Source: Collimonas sp. OK607 (GTDB taxonomy: Bacteria > Pseudomonadota > Gammaproteobacteria > Burkholderiales > Burkholderiaceae_D). From it: DNA of 64,000 bases. Position numbers and translations under genes: made by a program. This document shows, piece after piece, positions 43,048-51,863 of the stretch (position 1 is its first letter; each line of letters starts with the position of its first letter). The DNA lies in the NCBI RefSeq assembly GCF_900111995.1, contig NZ_FOKF01000002.1, positions 282,206-346,205 of the forward strand, written 5' to 3'. The notes below the pieces were generated by a model. That model was not told the DNA's origin and did no database searches. It worked only from the letters and a program-made list of their open reading frames with translations.

Positions 43048-44406
43048 TCAGCGGAGTTGGACCAGCAGTTCCTGTGCTGCCTGTTTACCGCTGCGTACCG
43101 CCGACTCCAGCGTCGCCGGATAGTCGCTGGCGGTGTAGTCGCCGGCCAGCATCAGCTTGTCCAGTCCGCTATCGTTGGCTGGCCGAACCAGTCCCGGGGT
43201 GCAGGCGAAGGTGGCGCGCTTTTCTGAAATGACCTTAGTCCAGGAAGGCGCTGCCAGTTGTGGCTGCTTGAAGGTTGCGGCCAGTTGTGCAGCGACGGCT
43301 TTTGCCAATTCTTCGTGGCCAGCTTGTATCGCTGCGGACGAGGCGCTGATGACTACCGCCAGCAAGCCAGCCTGAGTCGGATCGAGCTGGCCGCGATCGA
43401 ACACGAACTGGCCCCAGGCCGCTGTGTCGTCAACATTTTTGCCAGCATTTTCCGGGTCGTCCAGCAAAGCGAAGAAAGGCCGCGGCAGGCGCGTGTCGCT
43501 GGCATATTGCAGATAGCAGGTGGTAATCGGTTCGTACTCAAAACTGCGTAAAGTGGCAAGAAGTGCGGCATCGGCACTGCCATCCAGCAGCGTGGCCGCG
43601 GTTTCAGGCGGTGTGGCGATCACGACGGCATCGAAATCCAGGTTGGCGTCGTTGCCCTGCAATTGCCATTGTTCGCCGTTGCGGCGCAATTGCCTGATGC
43701 TGCAGCCGGACTCGACATTACCGCCGCGTTCCTCGATAAATGCTGCGGCCCGTTGCGGAAACAGGCTGCTCAGGTCCAGCCGCGGCAGCAACATGTCCGA
43801 TGCGCGTCTGCGGGCGCCGAGGCTATCGCGCAGCACTGCCAGGAAAACTTGCGCCGAGGCGTGCTCCGGCCTGGTATTCAGTGCCGCGATGCACAGCGGC
43901 CGCCACATCAGCCGGATCAAACGGTCGGTCTGGTCGAAGCGTTCCAGCAGCGTGCTGACGCTGCAATCGTCGTGCAACTGCCAGCCCATCCAGCGCGCCG
44001 CGGAAGAAAATCGCGCAAGCGCCAGTTTGTCCTGACGCTCCAGGCCCTGTGCGCGCCAGAGCGCAAACAGCAGATGCAAAGGCGCCGGCAGACGCGGTGC
44101 GGTAAAGGTCATGCCGCCGCTATCGGCGGGGTAACACATTTGCAGGGGCAGGCGCAGCATGGCGCTGGCCGGATCTATGCCGACCTTGCGCATCATTTGC
44201 AGGGTTTGGTTATACGCGCCAAGCAGGATGTGCTGGCCGTTGTCCAGCGCGATCTCATTGATGTCGACCCGCCGCGCACGGCCGCCGAGTTGTCGGCTCG
44301 CTTCAAACAGGGTTACCTGATGACCAGCCTGCGTCAGCTCGACGGCGGCAGTGCAACCGGCCCAGCCGCCGCCGATGACGGCGATGTGTTGTGCTTCTGC
44401 GGCCAT
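43048..44406 (-). CDS. hpnE: Hydroxysqualene dehydroxylase HpnE
   Basis: This 452-aa FAD-dependent amine-oxidase-fold enzyme has dinucleotide motif IAVIGGGWAGCTAAVEL, then VTLFEASRQLGGRARRV and a C-terminal GDYTASDYPATLESAVRSG. In the HpnCDE route it reduces hydroxysqualene to squalene. The gene follows hpnD after 39 nt. In some organisms homologues act in C30 carotenoid formation, but the trio with hpnC and hpnD favours squalene. Confidence 0.94.
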   Translation of the reverse strand: MAAEAQHIAVIGGGWAGCTAAVELTQAGHQVTLFEASRQLGGRARRVDINEIALDNGQHILLGAYNQTLQMMRKVGIDPASAMLRLPLQMCYPADSGGMTFTAPRLPAPLHLLFALWRAQGLERQDKLALARFSSAARWMGWQLHDDCSVSTLLERFDQTDRLIRLMWRPLCIAALNTRPEHASAQVFLAVLRDSLGARRRASDMLLPRLDLSSLFPQRAAAFIEERGGNVESGCSIRQLRRNGEQWQLQGNDANLDFDAVVIATPPETAATLLDGSADAALLATLRSFEYEPITTCYLQYASDTRLPRPFFALLDDPENAGKNVDDTAAWGQFVFDRGQLDPTQAGLLAVVISASSAAIQAGHEELAKAVAAQLAATFKQPQLAAPSWTKVISEKRATFACTPGLVRPANDSGLDKLMLAGDYTASDYPATLESAVRSGKQAAQELLVQLR

Positions 44407-44445
44407 TTTCAGAGCGAAGAAAAGGGTAGTGACAGCATGCTGTTA

Positions 44446-45279
44446 TTAACCACGCACATACGTTTTCCATGCCAGCCACAATTTGCGGATCGGTGTGAGC
44501 GAGATGCGTTGATTCAATACATGGAAACCGTCGCGCTCGATCTCGTTCAGCAAGGCCCGATAGATGGCGGCCATCATCAAGCCGGGTCGCTGTGCGCGCC
44601 GGTCTTGCTTGGGCAGCAAGGCAAATGCATCGTCGTAGGCTTGCTGCGCACGCGCTACCTGGAAACGCATCAGGTTGACAAAATTCTCGCTATAGCGTGC
44701 GTTCAGGATGTCGGCAGCGGTAACGCCGAACTGCTGCAATTCATTGACCGGCAGGTAGATACGGCCTTTGCGGCCATCCTCGCCGACGTCGCGGATGATA
44801 TTGGTCAGCTGGAATGCGAGGCCGAGTTTTTCGGCAAACTGCAGCGTCTGCGGCTGGCTCACGCCAAAGATGCTGGCCGACAGGATGCCGACCACGCCGG
44901 CCACATGCCAGCAATATTGCTTCAAGCCCGGATAGTCCAGATAACGGGTCTGGTTCAGATCCATCTCCATGCCATCGATGATGGCTTGCAGGTGTTTGCC
45001 GTCCAATCCGTAGGTTTGCAGATGCGGTTGCAAAGCCTGGGTCACCGGATGGGATGGATTGCCGGCCAGCATGGCTGTGATTTCTTTACGCCACCACATC
45101 AATTTGGTGCGCGCCACGCTCTCGTCGGTGCAGTCGTCGACCATATCGTCGACCTCGCGGCAGAAGGCGTACAGCGCCGTGATGGCGCGTCGCCGCTCCG
45201 CCGGCAGGAACAGGAAGCTGTAATAAAAACTGGATCCGCTCTGAGCGGCCTTTTGCTGGCAGTAATCGTCTGGGGACAT
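44446..45279 (-). CDS. hpnD: Presqualene diphosphate synthase HpnD
   Basis: This 277-aa trans-isoprenyl diphosphate synthase (head-to-head) has both aspartate-rich motifs: FCREVDDMVDD (first) and TNIIRDVGEDGRKGR (second). SSFYYSFLFLPAERRRAI opens the family core. It condenses two farnesyl diphosphates to presqualene diphosphate. Middle gene of hpnCDE. Confidence 0.95.
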   Translation of the reverse strand: MSPDDYCQQKAAQSGSSFYYSFLFLPAERRRAITALYAFCREVDDMVDDCTDESVARTKLMWWRKEITAMLAGNPSHPVTQALQPHLQTYGLDGKHLQAIIDGMEMDLNQTRYLDYPGLKQYCWHVAGVVGILSASIFGVSQPQTLQFAEKLGLAFQLTNIIRDVGEDGRKGRIYLPVNELQQFGVTAADILNARYSENFVNLMRFQVARAQQAYDDAFALLPKQDRRAQRPGLMMAAIYRALLNEIERDGFHVLNQRISLTPIRKLWLAWKTYVRG

Positions 45280-45395
45280 GGATATGGAGAACGGCTTAAA
45301 AACAATTTGCCCGAAGTATACGTAAGAACACGGATTGTTTGCTGATTTTTAGTATTTTCATCGATACAGACTGTGATCCAGGAGAGCGAGCCCCT

Positions 45396-46208
45396 TTATC
45401 TCATGCGCAAGGCACGCCAGAGCAGCAGGAACCAGTCGCCTTTGCTCAGTTTCGGACGGTGGCGGAACATGTCGTAGTCAACCGTTTCCAGCATCTCAAG
45501 GATGCGCAAGCCGCCCTGTATCACCAGCCGCAATTCCCAGCCGATCCGGCCAGGCAGCCTCAGCGCCAGTGCCTGAGCACCGGTCATCATGCTGCGCGCG
45601 CGTTGCACCTCGAACTGCATCAGGCGGCGCCAGGCGTGATCCACCGTACCGCTGGCCAGTTGTGTCTGCGACACGCCGAACCGTTGCAGGTCTTCCAGCG
45701 GCAGATAGATCCGCGCCTTTTGCCAATCGATCGCGACGTCTTGCCAAAAATTAATCAATTGCAATGCCGAACAGATGGCGTCCGAATCGCTCAGGTTCTG
45801 TTCGGTGGCCGCGCCATACAGATGCAACATCAGGGTGCCGACCGGATTGGCGGAGCGCCGGCAGTAATCGAGCAAATCGGTGAACTGGCTGTAGCGGGTA
45901 GTGACCACGTCCTGCTTGAAGGCGGACAGCAAGTCACGGAACGGCGCCAGCGGCAGCCGGTATTCAATAATCACTTGTTCCAGGGTTTGAAACAACGGGC
46001 TTTCCGCGGCTTGCTTATGTTCTATCCTGTCTAAAGCCGCTTCATAGGCGTGCAGTTCGCGCAGGCGCTGGTCGGCGCTGGCATTGCCTTCGTCGGCGAT
46101 ATCGTCTGCGCTACGGGCAAATGCGTAGATGGCTTTGACTGCAGGACGCAAACGGGCTGGCAGGAGCAGGGAAGCAACGGGAAAATTTTCGTAATGATTG
46201 ATAGACAT
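45396..46208 (-). CDS. hpnC: Hydroxysqualene synthase HpnC
   Basis: This 270-aa squalene/phytoene synthase-fold protein has YAFARSADDIADEG (first Asp motif) and INFWQDVAIDWQKARIYLP (second). It converts presqualene diphosphate to hydroxysqualene. ATG 46208 (MSINHYENFPVAS) fits family starts; an in-frame TTG at 46241 exists, and neither has a strong ribosome site. First gene of the trio; a 116-nt gap separates it from hpnD. Confidence 0.94.
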   Translation of the reverse strand: MSINHYENFPVASLLLPARLRPAVKAIYAFARSADDIADEGNASADQRLRELHAYEAALDRIEHKQAAESPLFQTLEQVIIEYRLPLAPFRDLLSAFKQDVVTTRYSQFTDLLDYCRRSANPVGTLMLHLYGAATEQNLSDSDAICSALQLINFWQDVAIDWQKARIYLPLEDLQRFGVSQTQLASGTVDHAWRRLMQFEVQRARSMMTGAQALALRLPGRIGWELRLVIQGGLRILEMLETVDYDMFRHRPKLSKGDWFLLLWRALRMR

Positions 46209-46354
46209 TAAGGCATTAGTTAAGAAACTTTGGGACGGCAAGAAGATGGTAAAAAGACAGAAAAAAACGGAAATATTTTTATCAAAAGAACAATTTTTCT
46301 ATCTTGTTGTCAGATGCAAAAAAAGCTTTGGGCAAACTTGATCCGGCGCAATTA

Positions 46355-46378
46355 TAATAACTGACTTGAGAGTTATTA
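46355..46378. promoter_or_regulatory. Inverted repeat upstream of RND efflux genes
   Basis: TAATAACT (46355-46362) and AGTTATTA (46371-46378) form 8-bp arms with an 8-nt spacer, 50 nt before the efflux operon. This has the size of a TetR-type operator, but no regulator gene is adjacent. Confidence 0.4.
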
Positions 46379-46427
46379 ACTTGCGATCTGTAGCAACATT
46401 ACTGCCCAGAATAGTAAAGGAAAAACC

Positions 46428-47630
46428 GTGTTGACCCAGATAAATCCGCGTCCGGTTGCAGCGATCCCATCGCTCATGCGCGCTCCAGGCTTGTTGCTTA
46501 TTTGTACATTGCTGCTGGGAGCTTGTTCCAAGCACGTCGAAAAGGTTGAAGATATCCGCCCGGTGCGGGTGGTGGTGCTGAATCCGGCCAATGCCGACGT
46601 CACCTCAGAGTTTCCGGGCACCGTGCAAGCCCGTTATGAATCGCAACTCGGATTCCGGGTGGCGGGCAAGATTATTGCTCGCCAGGTCGACGTCGGTACT
46701 ATCGTCAAACGCGGCCAGGTACTGATGCGGGTGGATCCGAAAGATCTGCAGCTGGCGCAAGCACAGTCTGTGGCTGCGGTTACCTCGGCTACCAGCAATC
46801 GCGATACGGCCAGGGCCGACTTGAAGCGTTACCAGGAACTGCGCGACAAGAATTTCGTCAGCCAGGCCGCATTGGATGCGAAAGAGTCGCAGTTCAAGGC
46901 CGCACAAGCCACTTACGATCAGGCTGAGGCTGCATTAAAGACGCAATCGAACCAGACCGCTTACGCCACTCTGGAGTCGGACGTGGACGGCGTGGTCACT
47001 GCCATCAATGCCGAGGCGGGGCAGGTCGTTGCGGCAGGCACGCCGGTGGTTAGCGTGGCGCGTCAGGGAGCGAAGGAAGTGGTGGTGGGCGCTCCCGAAA
47101 ACCTGGTCGACAAATTGCGCGGCAGCCACGATGTGCAAGTGCGTCTGTGGGCCGATCCCAAGCAAGTAATTCAAGGCACGGTACGCGAGGTGTCGCCGAT
47201 TGCCGATCCGGCAACCCGCACTTACGCTATCAAGATTGCGATCCCCGACGATACGCCTAACGTGAAGCTGGGAATGACGGCTTATGCCAGCTTCATCAGT
47301 AAGACCAGCGACGATGCGATCAAGGTTCCGTTGACGGCGCTTTTGCGGGTGCAGGACCATAGCGCGGTATGGGTGGTCGATGGTGGCGCGGTGCGCCAGG
47401 TGGTGGTGCAAGTCACCGGACAGCACGGCAACGAGGTGTGGATTCAAGGCGCGCTGCGTGCTGGCCAGCAGGTGGTTACCGCCGGCGTCAACCAACTGAA
47501 GCCGGGACAAAAAGTCACTATTCTGAATGCGCCGGAAGGTAGTCTGCCTGCGCCTAAGAGCGTGTCGAATCAGCCATTGGCGTCGAATGAGGCATCAGTT
47601 TCCACTCCAGCGGGCGGAGCGGCCCGATGA
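46428..47630 (+). CDS. RND efflux periplasmic adaptor lipoprotein
   Basis: This 400-aa membrane fusion protein has a lipoprotein signal (LLLGAC, Cys33). Its domains are a barrel-sandwich hybrid (FPGTVQARYESQLGFRVAGKI and LESDVDGVVTAINAEAGQVV), an alpha-hairpin (about residues 105-170), beta-barrel and membrane-proximal domains. The start is GTG 46428 after AAAGGAAA. It overlaps the permease gene by 4 nt. The substrate is unknown. Confidence 0.94.
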   Translation: MLTQINPRPVAAIPSLMRAPGLLLICTLLLGACSKHVEKVEDIRPVRVVVLNPANADVTSEFPGTVQARYESQLGFRVAGKIIARQVDVGTIVKRGQVLMRVDPKDLQLAQAQSVAAVTSATSNRDTARADLKRYQELRDKNFVSQAALDAKESQFKAAQATYDQAEAALKTQSNQTAYATLESDVDGVVTAINAEAGQVVAAGTPVVSVARQGAKEVVVGAPENLVDKLRGSHDVQVRLWADPKQVIQGTVREVSPIADPATRTYAIKIAIPDDTPNVKLGMTAYASFISKTSDDAIKVPLTALLRVQDHSAVWVVDGGAVRQVVVQVTGQHGNEVWIQGALRAGQQVVTAGVNQLKPGQKVTILNAPEGSLPAPKSVSNQPLASNEASVSTPAGGAAR

Positions 47631-50600
47631 GCGATGGCAAAAAGACCGGATTCAATCTGTCGCGCTGGGCGCTGGAACACATACCGCTGACACGTTACCT
47701 GATGGTAGTGCTGGTGATCGGCGGCATCCTCAGTTATGGCCGCCTGGGGCAGGATGAAGATCCGCCGTTTACCTTTCGCGCGATGGTGGTGTCGGCTCAG
47801 TGGCCCGGCGCCACCGCCTTGCAAATGGCCGACCAGGTGACTGACAAACTGGAAAAGAAGCTGCAGGAAACGCCGCACGTCGATACCATCCGCAGTTATT
47901 CCAAACCGGGCGAAACGCTGATCATCCTGCAGTTGCAGGAATCGGCCACACCCAAGGAAACGGTCGATGCCTGGTATCAGGTGCGCAAGAAGATCAACGA
48001 CATCAAGCTGACCCTGCCGCAAGGTGTGCTGGGGCCGTTCTTCAATGATGAATTCGGTGAAACCTACGGCTCGATTTTTGCGGTCTCGGGCGATGGTTTC
48101 AACTATGCCGACGTCAAGGACTATGCCGATTTCGTCCGTCAGCAATTGCTGACCTTGCCTTCGGTTGCCAAGGTGGATTTGTTCGGCGTCCAGGATGAAA
48201 AAATATTCATCGAATTTTCGCAGAAAAAATTCTCGCAGCTGGGGATTACCGTACAAGACATCGTCAACCAGCTGAGCGCGCAAAATGCCTTGCAGTCGAC
48301 CGGCATGCTGGCGACGGCCACCGATAATCTGCAGATCCGCGTAAGCGGCGCGCTGGCATCTCCCAAGGATCTGGAAAACCTGCAATTGCGGGCCAATAAC
48401 ACGACCTTCAGGCTGGGCGATTTTGCCGTAGTCAAGCGCGAGTACCAGGATCCGCCGCAGACCAAGATGCGCTTCAATGGCAAGGAAGTGATCGGACTCG
48501 GCGTGTCGATGGAGAAGGGCGGCGATATTATTCAGCTCGGCAAGGATATGGAAATCATCACGGCCCAGATCAAGGCCAAGCTGCCGGTCGGTATCGATCT
48601 GGAGCGGGTCACGAACCAGCCGAAGATCGTTGCCGAATCCGTCAACGAATTCTTGAAGACCCTGATGGAAGCAGTCTTGATCGTGCTGGCAGTGAGTTTC
48701 CTGTCGCTCGGTTTTCATACCAAACCGTTCCGCATCGACGTGCGGCCCGGGCTGGTGGTGGCTTTGACGATTCCTTTGGTGCTGGCGATCACTTTCCTGT
48801 TCATGAGTATCTTCAGCATCGATTTGCACAAGATTTCGCTGGGAGCGCTGATCATTGCGCTGGGTTTGCTGGTCGACGACGCCATCATCGCGGTGGAAAT
48901 GATGGTGCGCAAGATGGAGGAGGGTTTGTCGCGCCTGGAAGCTGCAACCTTTGCCTATACCTCGACCGCCATGCCAATGCTGACCGGAACGTTGATCACC
49001 GCGGCCGGTTTCCTGCCTATCGGGCTGGCCAAATCGGCGGCGGGTGAATATACCTTTTCCATGTTCTCGGTGAATGCACTGGCCTTGCTGATCTCGTGGC
49101 TGGTGGCGGTGCTGTTTACGCCATATATCGGCTATCTGCTGTTGAAAGTGAAGCCGGCAGCCGGCGCCGACGGGCATCACGAGTTGTTCAATACACCGTT
49201 CTATACACGTGTCAGGAATGCCGTTAACTGGTGTGTCGAATGGCGCAAGACCACCATCGCCTTGACGTTGATGATCTTCGCATTGGGTGTGTTCGGTTTC
49301 AAGTTTATCGAAGAACAATTTTTCCCCGATTCCAGCCGGCCCGAACTGATGATCGAACTGTGGTTGCCGGAAGGTTCGTCTTTCGCCGCAACCGAAGCCC
49401 AGGCCAGGAAGTTCGAAGCATTCATTCATGCCGCGCCTGAACTGGAAAGCATGACCACCTATGTCGGCAGCGGCAGTCCGCGCTTTTATCTGCCGCTGGA
49501 CCAGATCCTGCCGCAAACCAATGTGGCGCAAGTGGTGTTGTTGACCAAGAACCTGGCGGCGCGTGATGCCCTGCGCCTGAGAATTACCGAGGCGTTCAAA
49601 CACGGCTTCCCGGAAGTAAGAGGCCGCGTCAAATTGCTGCCTAGCGGCCCGCCGGTGCCGTATGCGGTGCAATTCCGCGTCAGCGGCACCGACGCCGCCA
49701 AGGTCAGGACGATCGCCGACCAGGTCAAGAACGTCATGAACGGCAATCCGAATATCATCGGCCTGAATGACAACTGGAACGAGTCGGTCAAGGTACTGCG
49801 GGTCGACCTGGACCAGGACAAGCTGCGCGCCCTCGGCATCGGCTCGCAAACCGTGATGCAGACCGTGAACACCTTGTTGACCGGCACCACCATCGGCCAA
49901 TATCGCGAGCATGATCGTTTGATCGACATCGTGGTGCGGCAACCGCTGGATGAGCGGGCCACCATCGACGCCTTGAACCAGGCCAACGTGCCGACAGCCA
50001 GTGGCAAGTCGGTGCCGCTGGCGCAAATTGCTACCGTCAAGCTGGTGTGGGAGCCGGGTGTCGTATGGCGCGAATGGCGCAATTGGGCCATCACGGTGCA
50101 AGCCGATGTGATCGATGGCGTGCAAGGGCCGACCGTCACCGACCAGATCAATCCGCAGCTCGACAAGATACGGGCGCAATTGCCGCCAGGGTACGTGATC
50201 GACGTCGCTGGCGCCGCCCATGACAGCGGCAAGGCACAGGCTTCGATTGCCGCCAATGTGCCGTTGGTCATCTTCATTATCTTCACCTTGCTGATGCTGC
50301 AATTGCATAGCTTTTCACGATCCTTGCTGGTGTTCCTGACAGGGCCGCTGGGCATCGCCGGTGCAGCGGCGGCGTTGTTATTGTTGCAGCGGCCGTTCGG
50401 GTTTGTCGCCCAGTTGGGAGTGATTGCACTGTTCGGCATGATCATCCGCAACTCGGTGATCCTGATCGACCAGATCGAACACGATATCGCCAATGGCGTA
50501 GCGCCATGGGATGCGATTGTCGAATCGGCGGTGCGTCGTTGCCGGCCAATCATGCTGACTGCGGCAGCGGCGGTGCTGGCCATGATTCCCTTGTCGCGCT

Positions 50601-50722
50601 CAGTGTTCTGGGGGCCGATGGCGGTGGCGATCATGGGCGGCCTGATTGTTGCAACTGGCTTGACCCTGCTGTTTTTGCCGGCTTTGTATGCGGCCTGGTT
50701 CAGGGTTAAGAAACCGCAGTAA
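47627..50722 (+). CDS. RND efflux permease (HAE-1/AcrB-like)
   Basis: This 1031-aa proton-driven inner-membrane exporter has 12 transmembrane helices, two large periplasmic loops and the internal repeat. Visible are the TM4 acidic pair in LLVDDAIIAVEMMVRKMEEG, the TM1-loop opening YLMVVLVIGGILSYGRLGQDEDPPFTFRAMVV and the C-terminal GLTLLFLPALYAAW. The DEDPPF and RAMVV features are like the subgroup that includes TriC/VmeD-type pumps. No outer-membrane factor gene follows, so it must borrow one. Confidence 0.94.
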   Translation: MSDGKKTGFNLSRWALEHIPLTRYLMVVLVIGGILSYGRLGQDEDPPFTFRAMVVSAQWPGATALQMADQVTDKLEKKLQETPHVDTIRSYSKPGETLIILQLQESATPKETVDAWYQVRKKINDIKLTLPQGVLGPFFNDEFGETYGSIFAVSGDGFNYADVKDYADFVRQQLLTLPSVAKVDLFGVQDEKIFIEFSQKKFSQLGITVQDIVNQLSAQNALQSTGMLATATDNLQIRVSGALASPKDLENLQLRANNTTFRLGDFAVVKREYQDPPQTKMRFNGKEVIGLGVSMEKGGDIIQLGKDMEIITAQIKAKLPVGIDLERVTNQPKIVAESVNEFLKTLMEAVLIVLAVSFLSLGFHTKPFRIDVRPGLVVALTIPLVLAITFLFMSIFSIDLHKISLGALIIALGLLVDDAIIAVEMMVRKMEEGLSRLEAATFAYTSTAMPMLTGTLITAAGFLPIGLAKSAAGEYTFSMFSVNALALLISWLVAVLFTPYIGYLLLKVKPAAGADGHHELFNTPFYTRVRNAVNWCVEWRKTTIALTLMIFALGVFGFKFIEEQFFPDSSRPELMIELWLPEGSSFAATEAQARKFEAFIHAAPELESMTTYVGSGSPRFYLPLDQILPQTNVAQVVLLTKNLAARDALRLRITEAFKHGFPEVRGRVKLLPSGPPVPYAVQFRVSGTDAAKVRTIADQVKNVMNGNPNIIGLNDNWNESVKVLRVDLDQDKLRALGIGSQTVMQTVNTLLTGTTIGQYREHDRLIDIVVRQPLDERATIDALNQANVPTASGKSVPLAQIATVKLVWEPGVVWREWRNWAITVQADVIDGVQGPTVTDQINPQLDKIRAQLPPGYVIDVAGAAHDSGKAQASIAANVPLVIFIIFTLLMLQLHSFSRSLLVFLTGPLGIAGAAAALLLLQRPFGFVAQLGVIALFGMIIRNSVILIDQIEHDIANGVAPWDAIVESAVRRCRPIMLTAAAAVLAMIPLSRSVFWGPMAVAIMGGLIVATGLTLLFLPALYAAWFRVKKPQ

Positions 50723-51012
50723 ACATCGCGTGTTGGCAGCAGCAATTCAATAGTAAAGCTCAATCGTAGAGTGCAATTATAGAGTGACCCAGAAGACCGC
50801 CACCTCCGGAGGTCTTTGCATTTTCACGCCTCGACGATGCGATCTCATCTTTAAAAAATACAGGCAATATCGACAATCGATTGTTATTGTTTGTGTAATT
50901 GTTTTTATTGCATCATGATGCTTCTTGTGCAATAGTCGATCTTGCCCGAGCCGTAGACGCTGAGAAAAATGCGCTCCGTATTCGGTAAATATAAAAATTA
51001 ATGGAGACTGCA
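50723..51012. promoter_or_regulatory. Intergenic region with palindromes before the amidase remnant
   Basis: This 290-nt gap has no gene. It contains the 12-bp palindrome ACCTCCGGAGGT (50802-50813), flanked by AAGACC/GGTCTT-type pairing, and a second 12-bp palindrome ACAATCGATTGT (50873-50884) in AT-rich DNA. The second could be an operator for the amidase/mad genes. Confidence 0.4.
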
Positions 51013-51328
51013 ATGACAAGCGACTTCACTTCCGAGAATGCAGGCGAAACATCTGCAAATTCACCACAGCGCAGGAAATTTCTAGCCGGCGGCGGCCTGG
51101 CAATGTTGGGAGGTTCTTCGCTGGGAGGCCTGCTTGTGAGTACCAGTGTCGTTATCAGGGTGTCCTGCTATCAACGTGCCGGTTGGTTTTGGTGTGCAAG
51201 GTTTGCCGATGGGCGTTCAAATCATAGGCAAGCGTGGCGCCGATCTCGCTGTATTGCAGTTGGCCTATGCATATGAACAAGCCACGCAATGGGTGCAACG
51301 CCGGCCTCCGGCATTGTTAACAGCCTGA
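51013..51328 (+). pseudogene. Remnant of a Tat-exported amidase (internal deletion plus frameshift)
   Basis: The 5' end encodes about 40 residues with a twin-arginine signal (SPQRRKFLAGGGLAMLGG), with GGAGA before ATG 51013. From about 51138 the reading frame shifts and encodes the last ~65 residues of an amidase-signature protein: PVSLSGCPAINVPVGFGVQG, then MGVQIIGKRGADLAVLQLA. The amidase catalytic core (several hundred residues, with the Ser-Ser-Lys triad) is missing. This is a clear scar of a deletion. It precedes madLM. Confidence 0.85.
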
Positions 51329-51455
51329 GCAGAAAACTGCGCCGGCAATTTATCCCTGCGGCCCAGACGGAACCATCATTCCCAGCTCTACCTGCGCACC
51401 TGCGGTGAAGGGCAATGAATATATAAGCAGACGTTGCAAGAATGGAGGCAGCATC

Positions 51456-51863
51456 ATGATTATCTATGGCGTAGCGATACTCGCTATTTGCACTTTAATC
51501 GGTCAGTTTGCAGGGAATATTCTTGGCGTGGTGTTGGGCGTGCAGGCTAACGTCGGTGGAGTCGGTTTTGCGATGATATTGCTGTTGGTGGCAACCGATT
51601 ATCTGCAGCGCGCAAAAAAAATGCCTGCAATGTCAACGCAGGGAATTACTTTTTGGACCGCAATGTATATCCCTGTGGTGGTGGCGATGGCAGCGCAGCA
51701 AAATGTGGTTGCTGCCTTGAAAGGAGGGCCTGCGGCGATATTGGCCGGTGTGCTGGCCGTGGCGGTGAGTTTTGTGCTGATTCCTGTAGTTGATCGTATC
51801 GGTAAAGCCAGGTTTATCGCGGCCGAACATCTTGCCGACAAAAATGAACAGGAGTCGACATGA
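51456..51863 (+). CDS. madL: Malonate transporter subunit MadL
   Basis: This 135-aa membrane protein has four hydrophobic segments (MIIYGVAILAICTLIGQFAGNILG; GVGFAMILLLVATDYL; GGPAAILAGVLAVAVSFVLIPVV). It matches MadL, the small subunit of the MadLM malonate/Na+ symporter. GGAGG precedes ATG 51456. It overlaps madM by 4 nt (ATGA). No malonate decarboxylase genes accompany it in this window. Confidence 0.93.
   Translation: MIIYGVAILAICTLIGQFAGNILGVVLGVQANVGGVGFAMILLLVATDYLQRAKKMPAMSTQGITFWTAMYIPVVVAMAAQQNVVAALKGGPAAILAGVLAVAVSFVLIPVVDRIGKARFIAAEHLADKNEQEST

Noticed and set aside
47570..50308. A 912-codon open frame on the minus strand opposite the RND permease
   Set aside because: It mirrors a highly GC-biased real gene. 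The translated protein has low-complexity His/Gln/Arg composition and no family features, whereas the plus-strand frame is a textbook RND permease.
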